A stretch of 60,726 bases of DNA from Deltaproteobacteria bacterium (lineage in GTDB: Bacteria; Myxococcota; JACRCW01): positions 1 to 60,726 of the forward strand of contig JACRCW010000007.1 in the NCBI GenBank assembly GCA_016218805.1, read 5' to 3'. Positions 50,286 through 59,731 of this stretch are shown here, one piece after another (positions within the stretch are counted from its first letter, which is position 1; every line of letters begins with the position of its first letter). The notes beneath the pieces are model-generated. The model searched no databases. It was given only the letters and a program-made list of their open reading frames with translations, and was not told where the DNA came from. Position numbers and translations under genes: made by a program.

Positions 50286-52568
50286 TCAGCCGCCCGCCTT
50301 CTCCTTGAGCTTGCTGAGCACCTTGAGCAGCAGGCGCAGCTGACGGGTGTGCGCCTCCTTTTCCGCGCCGGAGCCCACGCGGTCCACGTACTCCACGGCC
50401 TGTTCCACGCCCCAGGCCAGCGGGGCCACGGCCTCCACCAGCCGCCGGATGTCCGCGGTGGCCTTCTCCACCTGGGCGCGGACCTCGTCCGGGTTGGCGC
50501 CGGCGGCGGGGGCCTGCGCGGTGGTGCGCGCCTGGATGAGCTCCAGGTCCTTGCGCCGCACGTCCGCCTTGAGGTGGTCCACCTCGGCCCACGCCTGTTG
50601 GAGTGACTGCTCCGCCTGTGCGCGGGCCTGTTCGGCGGAGGTGGCGCGCGCGGCGGCCGCGCGCAGGTTGGCGGCCTCAGCCACCTGGGCCCGCAGCTGC
50701 GCGGCCTCGTTCTCCACCGCCTTGCGGGTCTCGTCCGCCACGTCCAGGGACATCTGCAGTTCTTCCAGCTGCTCCTGCGCCTGCTGCGCCACCGCCAGGT
50801 CGCTCTCCAGCTTGGACTGCCGCGCCCGCAGCGTGGCCACCTCCTGCTGCGCCGCCTGCGCTTCCTGCGCCGCCCCCGCGTGCAGCGCGGCGCGCTGCTG
50901 GGCCTGCGCCAGCTCCCCCTCCACGGTGCGCAGCCGGTCGCGGTAGGCGGCGGTGTCATTGGCGGCCTGGGACGACTGCGCTTCCAGCTGCGCCACGCGC
51001 GCCTCAGCCTGCAGGGCGCGCGCCTCAGCCAGCTGGGCGTGGCTGCGCTCCTGCTCCTTGCTGCCCTCCATGGCCCGCAGGACGGTCAGCTCCTGCTCCG
51101 CCTGGGCGCGGGCGCCCTCCGCCACCGCCACGCGGTCCCGCAGCGGGGCCAGCTCCGCCTCCAGGGACTGCGCGCGCGCGCGTTGGGCGCCGCCCTCCGC
51201 CATCACCTGGGCCAGCTGCTGCTGCAGCGCCGCCAACCGCCCGGCACCAGAAGCCTGCGCGGCCTGCGCGTCCGCCTGGGACGCCTGCGCCTGGGCCAGC
51301 TGGCCCTGCATGGCGTTGAGCTGCGCGGCCATCTGCGCTGAGCGCGCCTGCAGCGTCTGCATCTGCGCCACCTGCGCCTGGCCCTGCGCTTCGGCGTGGG
51401 CCAGTCCCTGGCGGGCCCCGGCCAGTTCGCCCTCCAGGACGCCCAGCTGCGCGCGGCCTGCACCCAGCTCCGCCCGCGCCTGGGCCAGCTGCTGCCGCGC
51501 GGCCGCCAGCTCCGCCTCCAGCACCTGGATCTGCTGGCGGGCGGCGTTGAGTTCATGCGGCGGCGCCCCCACGGGGATCCCCGCCACGGGCGGTCCGCCC
51601 GGACGGCCGGCGCCGGGCGGGAAGCCGGCTCCCGCGGGCGTGCGGGTGCCAAAGCCGGCACCGGTGGGCGTGCCCTGGGTCCAGCCCGCCGCGGCGGGAC
51701 CAGGCGGCAGGACCGCGCCCACCACCGCGGGCAGCGGGGAGGCTGGCGGGGGGACCGGCGTCTGCGCGTGCGGCTGCTGCCCCACCAGCACGCCCTGCGC
51801 CACGGGCGGCGCGGTGCGGGCGGTGCGCAGCGCGGAGACCACGCGGTCCGGCGCGCTGCCCTGGGGAAGGAAGGCCAGGGCGCCTTCGCCCAGGGCGCGG
51901 ACCACCAGTTGCGGGTTGTTGGGCGCGTCCAGCACCAGGAAGCGGGCGGAGGGGTGCACCGCCTTGGCGGCCTTGGCCACGTCCAGGCCGGCCAGGTCAC
52001 CCAGCTGCAGGGCGGTGATGACAAAATCCGGGAGGAAGGTGTCCAGGGCGGCCAGCGCCTCCACGCCGCTGTTGGCGGTGGCTATGGAGAAGCCCGCCGC
52101 CGTGAGCGGTGGGCCGTAGGGCACCACACCCGGCCCGGCCAGCAGCACCCGCACGCTGTCAGACGGCGGCGGCGGCGACGGCGCTTCCACGTCGGCAAAC
52201 GGATCAAAGCCGGCGGCCGGCGCGCTGGGCGGAGGCGCCGGGGGCGGCCCGGGGGGATGGCTGTCCGGCGCAAACGGATCAAAGGGCCGCGGCGGCGGGG
52301 TGCGGGGGGGGGCCGCCGGAGCGGGCGCCGCGCGGGGCGGCACGTCGTCGGCTTCGGGGAAGGCCGGCTCATCAGCAAACGGGTCAAACTCCGGCCCAGG
52401 CGCTCCCGGGGCGGACCGGCCGCCCAGCGGCGGGGCCACGCCGCCCTCCAGCATGTCTTCCACCGTCAGCGAGTCCGGCACGGATGGCCGGCCACCCCCG
52501 TCCGAGGGATCCTCCTCGATCGTGAAGCTGTCGAGGTCGTCGGTGGGGGGTGGTTTGGGCGTGGGCAT
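50286..52568 (-). CDS. Pseudo-receiver / long coiled-coil protein (FrzS/AglZ-like layout)
   Basis: A 760-aa protein. Residues 1-130 are disordered (Pro/Asp-rich, with repeated FDPFA motifs). Residues ~136-246 fold like a response-regulator receiver (VRVLLAGPGVVPYGPPL..., FLPDFVITALQLGDLAGLDV, ALAFLPQG). The phosphorylation features are gone: no acidic pair, Ala in place of the Asp, Gln in place of the Lys. After a Pro/Gly linker, residues ~339-716 are a nearly continuous Ala/Gln/Glu coiled coil, with a short C-terminal helix ending KLKEKAGG. Myxobacterial FrzS and AglZ have the same pseudo-receiver plus coiled-coil layout and act in polarity and motility; homology to them is not shown here. 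Confidence 0.75.
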   Translation of the reverse strand: MPTPKPPPTDDLDSFTIEEDPSDGGGRPSVPDSLTVEDMLEGGVAPPLGGRSAPGAPGPEFDPFADEPAFPEADDVPPRAAPAPAAPPRTPPPRPFDPFAPDSHPPGPPPAPPPSAPAAGFDPFADVEAPSPPPPSDSVRVLLAGPGVVPYGPPLTAAGFSIATANSGVEALAALDTFLPDFVITALQLGDLAGLDVAKAAKAVHPSARFLVLDAPNNPQLVVRALGEGALAFLPQGSAPDRVVSALRTARTAPPVAQGVLVGQQPHAQTPVPPPASPLPAVVGAVLPPGPAAAGWTQGTPTGAGFGTRTPAGAGFPPGAGRPGGPPVAGIPVGAPPHELNAARQQIQVLEAELAAARQQLAQARAELGAGRAQLGVLEGELAGARQGLAHAEAQGQAQVAQMQTLQARSAQMAAQLNAMQGQLAQAQASQADAQAAQASGAGRLAALQQQLAQVMAEGGAQRARAQSLEAELAPLRDRVAVAEGARAQAEQELTVLRAMEGSKEQERSHAQLAEARALQAEARVAQLEAQSSQAANDTAAYRDRLRTVEGELAQAQQRAALHAGAAQEAQAAQQEVATLRARQSKLESDLAVAQQAQEQLEELQMSLDVADETRKAVENEAAQLRAQVAEAANLRAAAARATSAEQARAQAEQSLQQAWAEVDHLKADVRRKDLELIQARTTAQAPAAGANPDEVRAQVEKATADIRRLVEAVAPLAWGVEQAVEYVDRVGSGAEKEAHTRQLRLLLKVLSKLKEKAGG

Positions 52569-52653
52569 TCGGTGGCGACGGGGTGGGAGCCGACCTCAAC
52601 CTAGCCGGGAAGACCGGCCCGAGACCACCCCCTGGGGCATCCCCCGTGGCGCA

Positions 52654-53010
52654 TTACTTGGCCGCGTTCTTCCTGGCCTTGCGCGCGGGTCCGGCCAGAT
52701 CGAGCAGCTGGGCGCGGGAGAGCTTTTCCGCCTTGTCGCGGAAGGAGTCGGCCGCCTTGCCGGACAGTTCGCGCCGCTCAATGGCGGCGGCGGTGGCGCT
52801 CTCACGCTTGCCGCCAAAGCGGGTCTTGAACTCGTCTTCCACCTTCTTGAGCTGCAGCAGGCGGGCGTTGGACAGGCGCTGCAACCGCTTCTGCAGCTGT
52901 TCGCGGGTGACGCCCTCCGGGACGTCCATCATGGACGCCAGCTGGGCGGCCAGCTTCTCCTTGGAACCGAACTGCGCCTTCATCTGTGCCAACGGTGCCT
53001 GCTTGGACAT
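52654..53010 (-). CDS. Small basic helical protein
   Basis: ATG 53010 (MSKQAPLAQMKAQFGSKEKL) gives 118 aa; GGAG lies ~10 bases upstream, and the in-frame ATG at 53022 would overlap that site. Almost entirely helical and rich in Lys, Arg and Ala (GKRESATAAAIERRELSGKA; ending RKARKNAAK). No cysteine and no signal peptide. The family was not recognised; a nucleic-acid-binding or scaffold role is possible. It lies ~90 bp from the 5' end of the coiled-coil gene. Confidence 0.7.
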   Translation of the reverse strand: MSKQAPLAQMKAQFGSKEKLAAQLASMMDVPEGVTREQLQKRLQRLSNARLLQLKKVEDEFKTRFGGKRESATAAAIERRELSGKAADSFRDKAEKLSRAQLLDLAGPARKARKNAAK

Positions 53011-53144
53011 GACGTACTCCATGACAGCTTTGGTGAGGTGGAAAGGGCCCGGCCTGTAGAGCCCGGCACGGGTGCTGTCAATCCCAGCCGTGCCCGGGCG
53101 GGCCGTCGTGGAGGCCTTGCGGGCGCACGGGGGGCGGAAGCACG

Positions 53145-53963
53145 GTGCCCGTCGTGGCGATGGTGCGGGTCAACGGCGCGCGGGTGTTTGCCCGGGAGGA
53201 GGAAGGCGCGGGCCTGCCCGTGGTGCTGCTGCACATGGCGGGCGCGGGCGGCAGCGCATGGGGCCCAGTGGCGGGGTTGCTGGGCCGGCAGGCGCACGTG
53301 CTGGCCCCGGACTTTCCCGGCCACGGGCAGAGCGAGGCGGCGGCGCTGCCGGCCCCGGGCGCACTGGCCCGTGACGGCGTGAAACCGCACCTGGCGGCGC
53401 TGGCCGCCTGGACGCTGCAGTGGCTGGACGCGTGCGGGATTGAGCGCGCGTTCCTGGCGGGGCATTCGCTGGGCGGGTGTGTGGCCATGACGGTGGCCCT
53501 GGGCGCGCCGCGGCGGGTGGCGGGGCTGGGCCTGGTGTGCACCAGCGCGGACCTGGCCCTGCCGGACGCCCTGCGGGACGCCCTGCACCACCGCTACGAG
53601 GCGTTCATCGCGTCGTTCCCCGGCGCGGCCGTGGCACGCGGCGCGGCGCGGCCCGTGTTCCCGCAGGCGGACCCGGCCACGGTGCGCGCGGACTTTGACG
53701 CGGTGGACGGCTTCCACGTCCTGGGGGCCCTGCCGGCCCTGACGGTGCCGGTGGCGGTGATCGCCGGGGAACTGGACGTCATCACCCCGCCTGAGCACGC
53801 GCGCCGCCTGGCCGCCGCGCTCCCATCCGCCCGGCTGACGCTGGTACCCGGCGGCGGCCACCTGCTGCCCCGCGAGCAGCCTCCAACGGTGGCGCGCGCG
53901 CTGGCCGACGCGCACGCGCACGCGCGCGCTGGCGACGGTGCCGGACGGCGCCTGATAGGCTGA
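53145..53963 (+). CDS. Alpha/beta hydrolase
   Basis: A 272-aa protein (GTG 53145, or ATG 53160 five codons later). The oxyanion region is VVLLHMAGAGGSAWGPV; the nucleophile elbow GHSLGG holds Ser at residue ~109; the acid is in VIAGELDVITPPEHA (Asp ~208); His is in VPGGGHLLPRE (~235). All three triad positions look intact. Esterase, lactonase or similar; the substrate cannot be assigned. It ends 7 bp before the large surface protein gene. Confidence 0.85.
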   Translation: MPVVAMVRVNGARVFAREEEGAGLPVVLLHMAGAGGSAWGPVAGLLGRQAHVLAPDFPGHGQSEAAALPAPGALARDGVKPHLAALAAWTLQWLDACGIERAFLAGHSLGGCVAMTVALGAPRRVAGLGLVCTSADLALPDALRDALHHRYEAFIASFPGAAVARGAARPVFPQADPATVRADFDAVDGFHVLGALPALTVPVAVIAGELDVITPPEHARRLAAALPSARLTLVPGGGHLLPREQPPTVARALADAHAHARAGDGAGRRLIG

Positions 53964-53970
53964 CCGGCCC

Positions 53971-56900
53971 ATGCGGCGTCCCCCTGCCCGTCCCGCCTCC
54001 CGGCGCCGTCGCCTTGCCCTGGTGTGGGCCGCGTGCGCGGCGTGCACCGCGCCGCCCCCTCCGCCCGACGGGACCGCGGATGGGGTGCTGGTCTTTGTGG
54101 AGCCGTCCGCGGGCGCCGCGTTCACCGAACGCGACGACGTGCTGGCCCTTCAGGCGGGGATCCAGCTGCGCGTGAGTGTGCGGGCGCTGTGGCTGCCGGA
54201 GGGCGCGCCGGTGTCCCTGACGGTGGACGGCGTGCCGGAGGGTGCCCCGGTGCCGGTGGCGGATGGCCGCGCGGTGTTCTTCCCCACGTTCCAAGGCGGT
54301 CCGCCGCCGGAGGGCCTGGAGCACCGCCTGGCGGCGTCTGCCGCCGGTGCGGCCGGCGCCCGGACCACGCTGCGGGTGACCACCTCAGACGCCGTGGCCT
54401 GCCGGTTCGGGTCACCGTTGCCGGACGCGGTGCTGTCCGCGGCGGAGGACGCGTCCACGGAGGCCGGCTTCCAGGTGGACGCCGCCGTGGAGTGCAGCGG
54501 CGGCAGGGCGGCGGAGGGCAGCGTGGTGGTGGAAGTGTGGCGCGGCGAACCGGACGGTGCCCCCGAGGCGCGGGTGGAGCAGCCGCTGGTGGACGGCAAC
54601 GCGCACTTCCCGGCGCTCACCCTGCCGGATGGCAGCGTGGCGTTGGGCGCGTACCTGCGCCGCGGGGACGGGACGCGCACGGGCCACCAGCGCGTCCGGG
54701 TGACGGTGGATGCCGGCCGCTGTGACGTGGTGCTGCGCGCGCCGTCCACGGCGGGCTGGCTGACCACGCGCACGGTGCGTGACATGGACCCGGGCCGCGC
54801 CGGGCTGGACGCGGCGGTGGTGGCGGACAGCCGGCTGTGCCCGTCCGGGACGCTGGTGGTGGACGCGCCGGGCGGCGCGGTGGAGGCGCCGGTGTCCCTG
54901 GGCACGGGCCGCGCCGTGGTGGCTTTGCCGGAGGGGAGCGTGAGCCTGGTGGTGGGCATCCGGGATGTGGCCGGCGGGCGGGAGGACGCCCTCCCGGTGC
55001 GGGCGGCCTTCCGGGTGGACACGGTGGCGCCCTGCGCGTCGCTGTCCTGGCCCCCCGCGGGCGGCACGGTGACGGCCGCGGATGACGAGCAGGTGCCCCC
55101 GGACCCCGCGGACGGCGTGACGGTCACGCTGCGCGGGCGGGTGGTCCACGGTGAGGGCACGGAGGCGGTGGACCTGCGGCTGCTGGGCCCTGACGACGCG
55201 CTGGTGCTCCACGCCTCCCTGCCCATCAGCGCGGACGGGTTCTTCCAGCACACGGCGCCCGCGCTGGCGCCGGGCAACCACGCCGTCCTGCTGTCTGCGG
55301 TGGATGACCACGGCAACCGCTGCCCCGCGGCGCCGGAGGCGGCCGCCCCGCACCGGTTCCGGGTGGACACGCGCGGCCCGGCGGCCTCCGCCCACCTGCT
55401 CAATGACGTGGGCGGTGACGGCTGGATCGGCCGGGATGAGGACGCCGCACCGGACGAGCCGGGCACCCAGGTGAACGCGCGCGTGACGCTGGCCGGCGCG
55501 GCCCCCGCCGGCGCCTCCGCGCGGCTGCGGTTCACGTCGGCGGAGGGCGTGACGTTGGACCTGGTGGTGCCGCTGTCCGGCGCGTCCGCGGATGCGCGGG
55601 CCACGCTGGCGGACGGCGAATACGTGCTGGGGGCGGTGGTGTCATTCACCGACGGGCGGCCCAACCTGGGCGCACCCGTGGTCCGGTTTGCGGTGGACAC
55701 GCTGGCGCCGTCACTGGTCATGTTGGCGCCCGCGGACGGCAGTGTCATCCGGGGCCGCACGCTGGACGTCACCGTCCTGGGCCCGCCGGGAGACCCGCTG
55801 CGGATGCACCTGGAGGTGGCAGGCGTCCCGTGGCCGGCGGAGGCCGAAGCGCTGGACGGAGGCCGCTGGCGTTTCCCCGCCGTGGCGCTGCCCGCCGGGC
55901 CCGGGCCCCACCTGCTCACGGCGCGCGGGGTGGACCGCGCGGGCAACCCGGGAACCGCCCAGGCGGCGGTCACCGTGGATGACACCGCGCCCGCGGCAGT
56001 GCTGCGCGGCGTGGACCGGGACGGCACCAACCGGGTGCTGGAGGGACCGGCGGCCGGCAGCACCCAGCCGCGCACGCTGCTGGACATCTCCACGCCGGAA
56101 GGCCTGGCGGCGCTGGACTATGACAGCAACGCGGACACCGGGCTGCAGTACGCGTTCGCCGTGGAGGTGCCGGTGGAGGACTGCCCCACGGTGGCCGCGG
56201 CGCGCCTGGCCATCCAGGGGTTGGCGGACGCGCTGGCGGTGACGCTGCGCCCTGCCGGGGCGGTGTGCCGCGGCGTGGTGGACCGCGGCGGCCTGGGCCT
56301 CACGCTGCCTGAAGGCGACGGCACCGCCGTGGTGGCGGTCACCGACGTGGCGGGGAACGTGGGCAGCGCGGCGGTGTTCTACACCGTGCGCCGCAGCGGT
56401 GAGTTTGCCCGCATTGATGAGCCCGCCGACGGTGCGCACCTGTCCGCGGCGCGGGTGGACGTGAAAGCCAGCGCGCAGATGCTGGACGGCGCCGCCTGCC
56501 AGCTGCTGGTGGACGGTGCCACGGTGGGACAGGTCCCGGTGGCCACCCGGATGGTGTTCCCCGGCGTGGCCACCCCCGCCACCGACGGCGCCTCCAGCCA
56601 GCTGACCCTGCGGTGCACCCGCAGCGGCGGCGGCACCCCGGTGCTGAGCCAGCCGGTGACGGTGTTCCGGGACACGGCCGCGCCCGTGGGCACCTTCCGC
56701 CTGCGGGACGGGCGTCCCCTGCCCGCGTTCCTCAACGCCGCCGAACCCTCCGACGCGCCGGGCCCGGACACGCGGCTGTTCAAGGACCTGGCCCTGGACG
56801 TGGATGCGGATGACGCGGGCTGCCAGCGCCTGCTCACGCCGCTGCTGCGGGCGGAACCGGCCAACGCCGCCGCGCGCACCTATGACGCGCGCCAGTCCGT

Positions 56901-59202
56901 GGGCGGCTATTGGGCCTACCAGCCGGGCACGGGGACGGGTTCGTGCCGGGCGGTGTTTCCGCTGGTGGACCTGGGCGCGTGGGACGAACCGGACCTGGTC
57001 ACCCGCCTGGTGGCCACCCTGCAGGACACCGCCGGGAACACCGCCACGGTGGAGGCCAGCGTGGTGACGGACCGCGTGGCACCCACCCTCACGCGGGTTC
57101 GGCCGCGGCGTGACCGGCAACACACCACGGACGACGCGTTCCCCGCGTTGGAGGGCATGCAGCTGGTGGTGGAGGCGCGGGTGGATTCAGACGGGCGGCC
57201 GGGACGCGCGCGGCTGCTGTGCGGCGCGGCCGAATGTGGCGCCGAGCGCGAGGCCAGCGCGACCGGCGTGGTGTTTGGCGAGCTGGAGGCGGACGCGGTC
57301 ACGGTGGGTGCGGCGGGCGCCGCGCTGGCGGTGGCCATGACGCTGGAAACGCGGGACGCCGCCGGCAACCTGGCGCGGCTGACCTGGGCGCTGGAGGTGG
57401 TGGCCGGGCCGGCGGTGTTCATTGACGCGCCCGCCATGGGGACGCGCTTCAACGCGCGCGGCACCGCCGGCGCCACCGGTGACCTGGACCCAGCCACCGC
57501 CGGCGTGCAGGCCAGCATTGCCCTGGACGCGCGGGAGTGCGGGACCACCGCGGCCCCCGGCGAACTGGCGGTGACGGTGGCCGGCGTGCTGGCGGCCACC
57601 GCGGCCGTCACCACCGACGGCCCGGTGGGCTTCACCACCACGCTGGCGGAGGGGCCGCAGGTGGTGCTGCTGGCCACCTGCGCGCCCGCCGCAGGGCCCA
57701 CGGTGGGAGACGTGGTGCTGCTGAACGTGGACGGCGTGCCGCCCGCGGCAGGCAGCGTGGACGTGGAGGTGCTGGACGCGCGGCGCGGGGTGCTCCGGCT
57801 GCGTTTTGTGGCGCCAGGGGATGACGGGGAGACCGGCGCCCTGCCGCCCGGCGGCTACCGGCTGGGTTGGCGCCAGGGCAGCGCGCCGGACAGCACCTGG
57901 TTGCGCGCCCAGGAGTGGCCCGCGGACCCGGGACCCGCGGGCACGCGCGAAGCGGTGGAGCTGCGGGGTGTGCTGCCTGGCGACGTGTTCGCCGGCGTCC
58001 TGGCCGTGGACGACGCGGGCAACGAGACCCTGCTGTCCGCCCCGGCGGTGACCGTGGCCTGGCGCACGCTGAGCGTGGCCGTGCCCGGCCTGGTGGCGCT
58101 GGCGCCACGCACCCTGGACGCCGACGGTGATGGCCTGGACGACGTGGTGGCGGCCACGGGCGACGCGGCCACCGTGCTGCACGGCGGGACACCGCCCCTG
58201 GCGCGCACCGCGCGGCTGGTGGGCGGTACCTGGTCCCATGACCGCGTCCACGTGGTGGACGACCTGGACGGTGACGGACTGGCGGAAGTGGTGGCGGCCT
58301 CCCTGGCGCCAGGGGGTGGCGTGGCCCTGTGGCTGGGCCGCGCGGACGGGTGGGCGGACGGTGCGCCGCCGGATGCCACGCTGATGGATGACTCCCGCGC
58401 CGGCGCGGCGGGCCAGGAGCTGGGGGCGTGGGCCGCGGTGGGCTACCTGGACGGCGCCGGGCTGCCCTGGCTGCTGCTGGGCGCACCGTGCGGGGGCGCA
58501 CCGGCGCTGGCGCCGCGGGTGTGGGCCCTGCGCGGGGGCTCGCGCGCGGCGCTGGTGGGCGGCGGCATCCTGGGGCTGGACGCGGCCCGGCGGGGGGGCT
58601 GGGGGTTGTGCCTGGAGGGGCCGGCGGGTTCGCGGCTGGGCGCAGGGGGCGCGCTGCTGGGCAACCTGGATGCTGATGCAGCCCCGGAGCTGGCGCTGGG
58701 CGCGCCGGGCGCGGGCGCCGGCGCCGGGGCCGTGGTGATGGTGCCCATGGACGTGCCGGTGCGCGGCGGGTTCACCACCGTGCTGCCGGCCACACCGGAC
58801 GTTTCAGGCTGGACGCTGGAGGGAGAGGCGGGGGCGGGCCTGGGCGCATCCCTGGCGTTCCTGCCGGAGGCCGGCCAACCCGCGCTGCTGCTGGGTCAGA
58901 CCCATGGGCCACCCCTGGCCGCGGAGCTGCGCGGAACCACCCGGCCCCTGACCGTCCCCTGGTCCACCACCAACCTCCCGGCCGTGGCGGCGAGCGGCGA
59001 CGACCTGGACGGCGACGGGCGGTTGGACGCGGTGGGTTCCGGCGGCGCGGTGTGGCTGGGCCGCCCGCACCTGGGCCCGCGCGCCGCGCCGGACGCGGTG
59101 CTGGGGACGGCGGACGGCCTGCCGGTGGTGGCGGACGTGGACGGAGACGGCGTGCCGGACCTGGTGCTCCACGGCGAAAACGCGCTGACCGTCCTGTACT
59201 GA
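53971..59202 (+). CDS. 1743-aa surface protein with Ig-like and FG-GAP repeats
   Basis: An Arg-rich n-region followed by ALVWAACAAC, consistent with a lipoprotein signal. The first ~1370 residues are successive beta-sandwich, Ig-like domains linked by phrases such as FRVDTVAPCASLSWP, RVDTRGPAASAHLLND, FAVDTLAPSLVMLAP and VTVDDTAPAAVLRGV, a spacing of ~100-110 residues. The C-terminal ~350 residues carry FG-GAP/VCBS-like units (DADGDGLDDVVAATG, DLDGDGLAEVVAAS, DLDGDGRLDAVGSGG, DVDGDGVPDLVL). Proteins of this kind are adhesins or surface scaffolds, with calcium bound by the Asp-rich loops. It starts 7 bp after the hydrolase gene. Codon use is extremely GC-rich. Confidence 0.8.
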   Translation: MRRPPARPASRRRRLALVWAACAACTAPPPPPDGTADGVLVFVEPSAGAAFTERDDVLALQAGIQLRVSVRALWLPEGAPVSLTVDGVPEGAPVPVADGRAVFFPTFQGGPPPEGLEHRLAASAAGAAGARTTLRVTTSDAVACRFGSPLPDAVLSAAEDASTEAGFQVDAAVECSGGRAAEGSVVVEVWRGEPDGAPEARVEQPLVDGNAHFPALTLPDGSVALGAYLRRGDGTRTGHQRVRVTVDAGRCDVVLRAPSTAGWLTTRTVRDMDPGRAGLDAAVVADSRLCPSGTLVVDAPGGAVEAPVSLGTGRAVVALPEGSVSLVVGIRDVAGGREDALPVRAAFRVDTVAPCASLSWPPAGGTVTAADDEQVPPDPADGVTVTLRGRVVHGEGTEAVDLRLLGPDDALVLHASLPISADGFFQHTAPALAPGNHAVLLSAVDDHGNRCPAAPEAAAPHRFRVDTRGPAASAHLLNDVGGDGWIGRDEDAAPDEPGTQVNARVTLAGAAPAGASARLRFTSAEGVTLDLVVPLSGASADARATLADGEYVLGAVVSFTDGRPNLGAPVVRFAVDTLAPSLVMLAPADGSVIRGRTLDVTVLGPPGDPLRMHLEVAGVPWPAEAEALDGGRWRFPAVALPAGPGPHLLTARGVDRAGNPGTAQAAVTVDDTAPAAVLRGVDRDGTNRVLEGPAAGSTQPRTLLDISTPEGLAALDYDSNADTGLQYAFAVEVPVEDCPTVAAARLAIQGLADALAVTLRPAGAVCRGVVDRGGLGLTLPEGDGTAVVAVTDVAGNVGSAAVFYTVRRSGEFARIDEPADGAHLSAARVDVKASAQMLDGAACQLLVDGATVGQVPVATRMVFPGVATPATDGASSQLTLRCTRSGGGTPVLSQPVTVFRDTAAPVGTFRLRDGRPLPAFLNAAEPSDAPGPDTRLFKDLALDVDADDAGCQRLLTPLLRAEPANAAARTYDARQSVGGYWAYQPGTGTGSCRAVFPLVDLGAWDEPDLVTRLVATLQDTAGNTATVEASVVTDRVAPTLTRVRPRRDRQHTTDDAFPALEGMQLVVEARVDSDGRPGRARLLCGAAECGAEREASATGVVFGELEADAVTVGAAGAALAVAMTLETRDAAGNLARLTWALEVVAGPAVFIDAPAMGTRFNARGTAGATGDLDPATAGVQASIALDARECGTTAAPGELAVTVAGVLAATAAVTTDGPVGFTTTLAEGPQVVLLATCAPAAGPTVGDVVLLNVDGVPPAAGSVDVEVLDARRGVLRLRFVAPGDDGETGALPPGGYRLGWRQGSAPDSTWLRAQEWPADPGPAGTREAVELRGVLPGDVFAGVLAVDDAGNETLLSAPAVTVAWRTLSVAVPGLVALAPRTLDADGDGLDDVVAATGDAATVLHGGTPPLARTARLVGGTWSHDRVHVVDDLDGDGLAEVVAASLAPGGGVALWLGRADGWADGAPPDATLMDDSRAGAAGQELGAWAAVGYLDGAGLPWLLLGAPCGGAPALAPRVWALRGGSRAALVGGGILGLDAARRGGWGLCLEGPAGSRLGAGGALLGNLDADAAPELALGAPGAGAGAGAVVMVPMDVPVRGGFTTVLPATPDVSGWTLEGEAGAGLGASLAFLPEAGQPALLLGQTHGPPLAAELRGTTRPLTVPWSTTNLPAVAASGDDLDGDGRLDAVGSGGAVWLGRPHLGPRAAPDAVLGTADGLPVVADVDGDGVPDLVLHGENALTVLY

Positions 59203-59731
59203 AAGCGTGTCGGCGCGCGCATCCGCTCAACCTGGGAGAGCTCAACACCACAGGCGGTGGCGCTACGGCGGTCCGCCTCCAGTACGCACTCGCGGTTCAC
59301 CTCGTCCCTGCCCACCATCCAGGACGTCGTTGGTCCACGGCGGCGCGGACCCGGCAAGCGGACAACGCGGGTAGCCGCCCGCATCGCCGGCATCAACGAC
59401 ATGACTGGCTATCACCCGAAACGCGGTGGCCAATTTGCGCCGTTTCATGGAAGCACCTGAAGGACATCAACGCGTCTCGCACCCGGAGCGCCGCAGACGG
59501 AACCACCTTCCGCGCCCAAGCCGCAATGGGGTCCCGGGGACGGGCCACCCATACCCGCAGCGGACCCTATTGAGGCAGTCCGGATTGCCATGGCGAGGCC
59601 CCTCCCGCTTGGGGAGCCTACGCGGAGGGATTCTTCGGACAAACGAATATCTGCACCCGCCGAGATCCGGGCGTGCAGCCAGCTGGCGATGTGTTGCTTG
59701 GCGGGAGGCCGGCGCTTGGGGCGCCCCTCCG
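59203..59731. other. 529-bp region without recognisable gene
   Basis: No frame on either strand carries a convincing protein, tRNA or terminator. Short open frames here are Arg/Gly/Pro-rich and lack ribosome sites. Local GC is lower near 59390-59470. It may be a degraded gene or insertion remnant, but I could not identify one. Confidence 0.5.
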
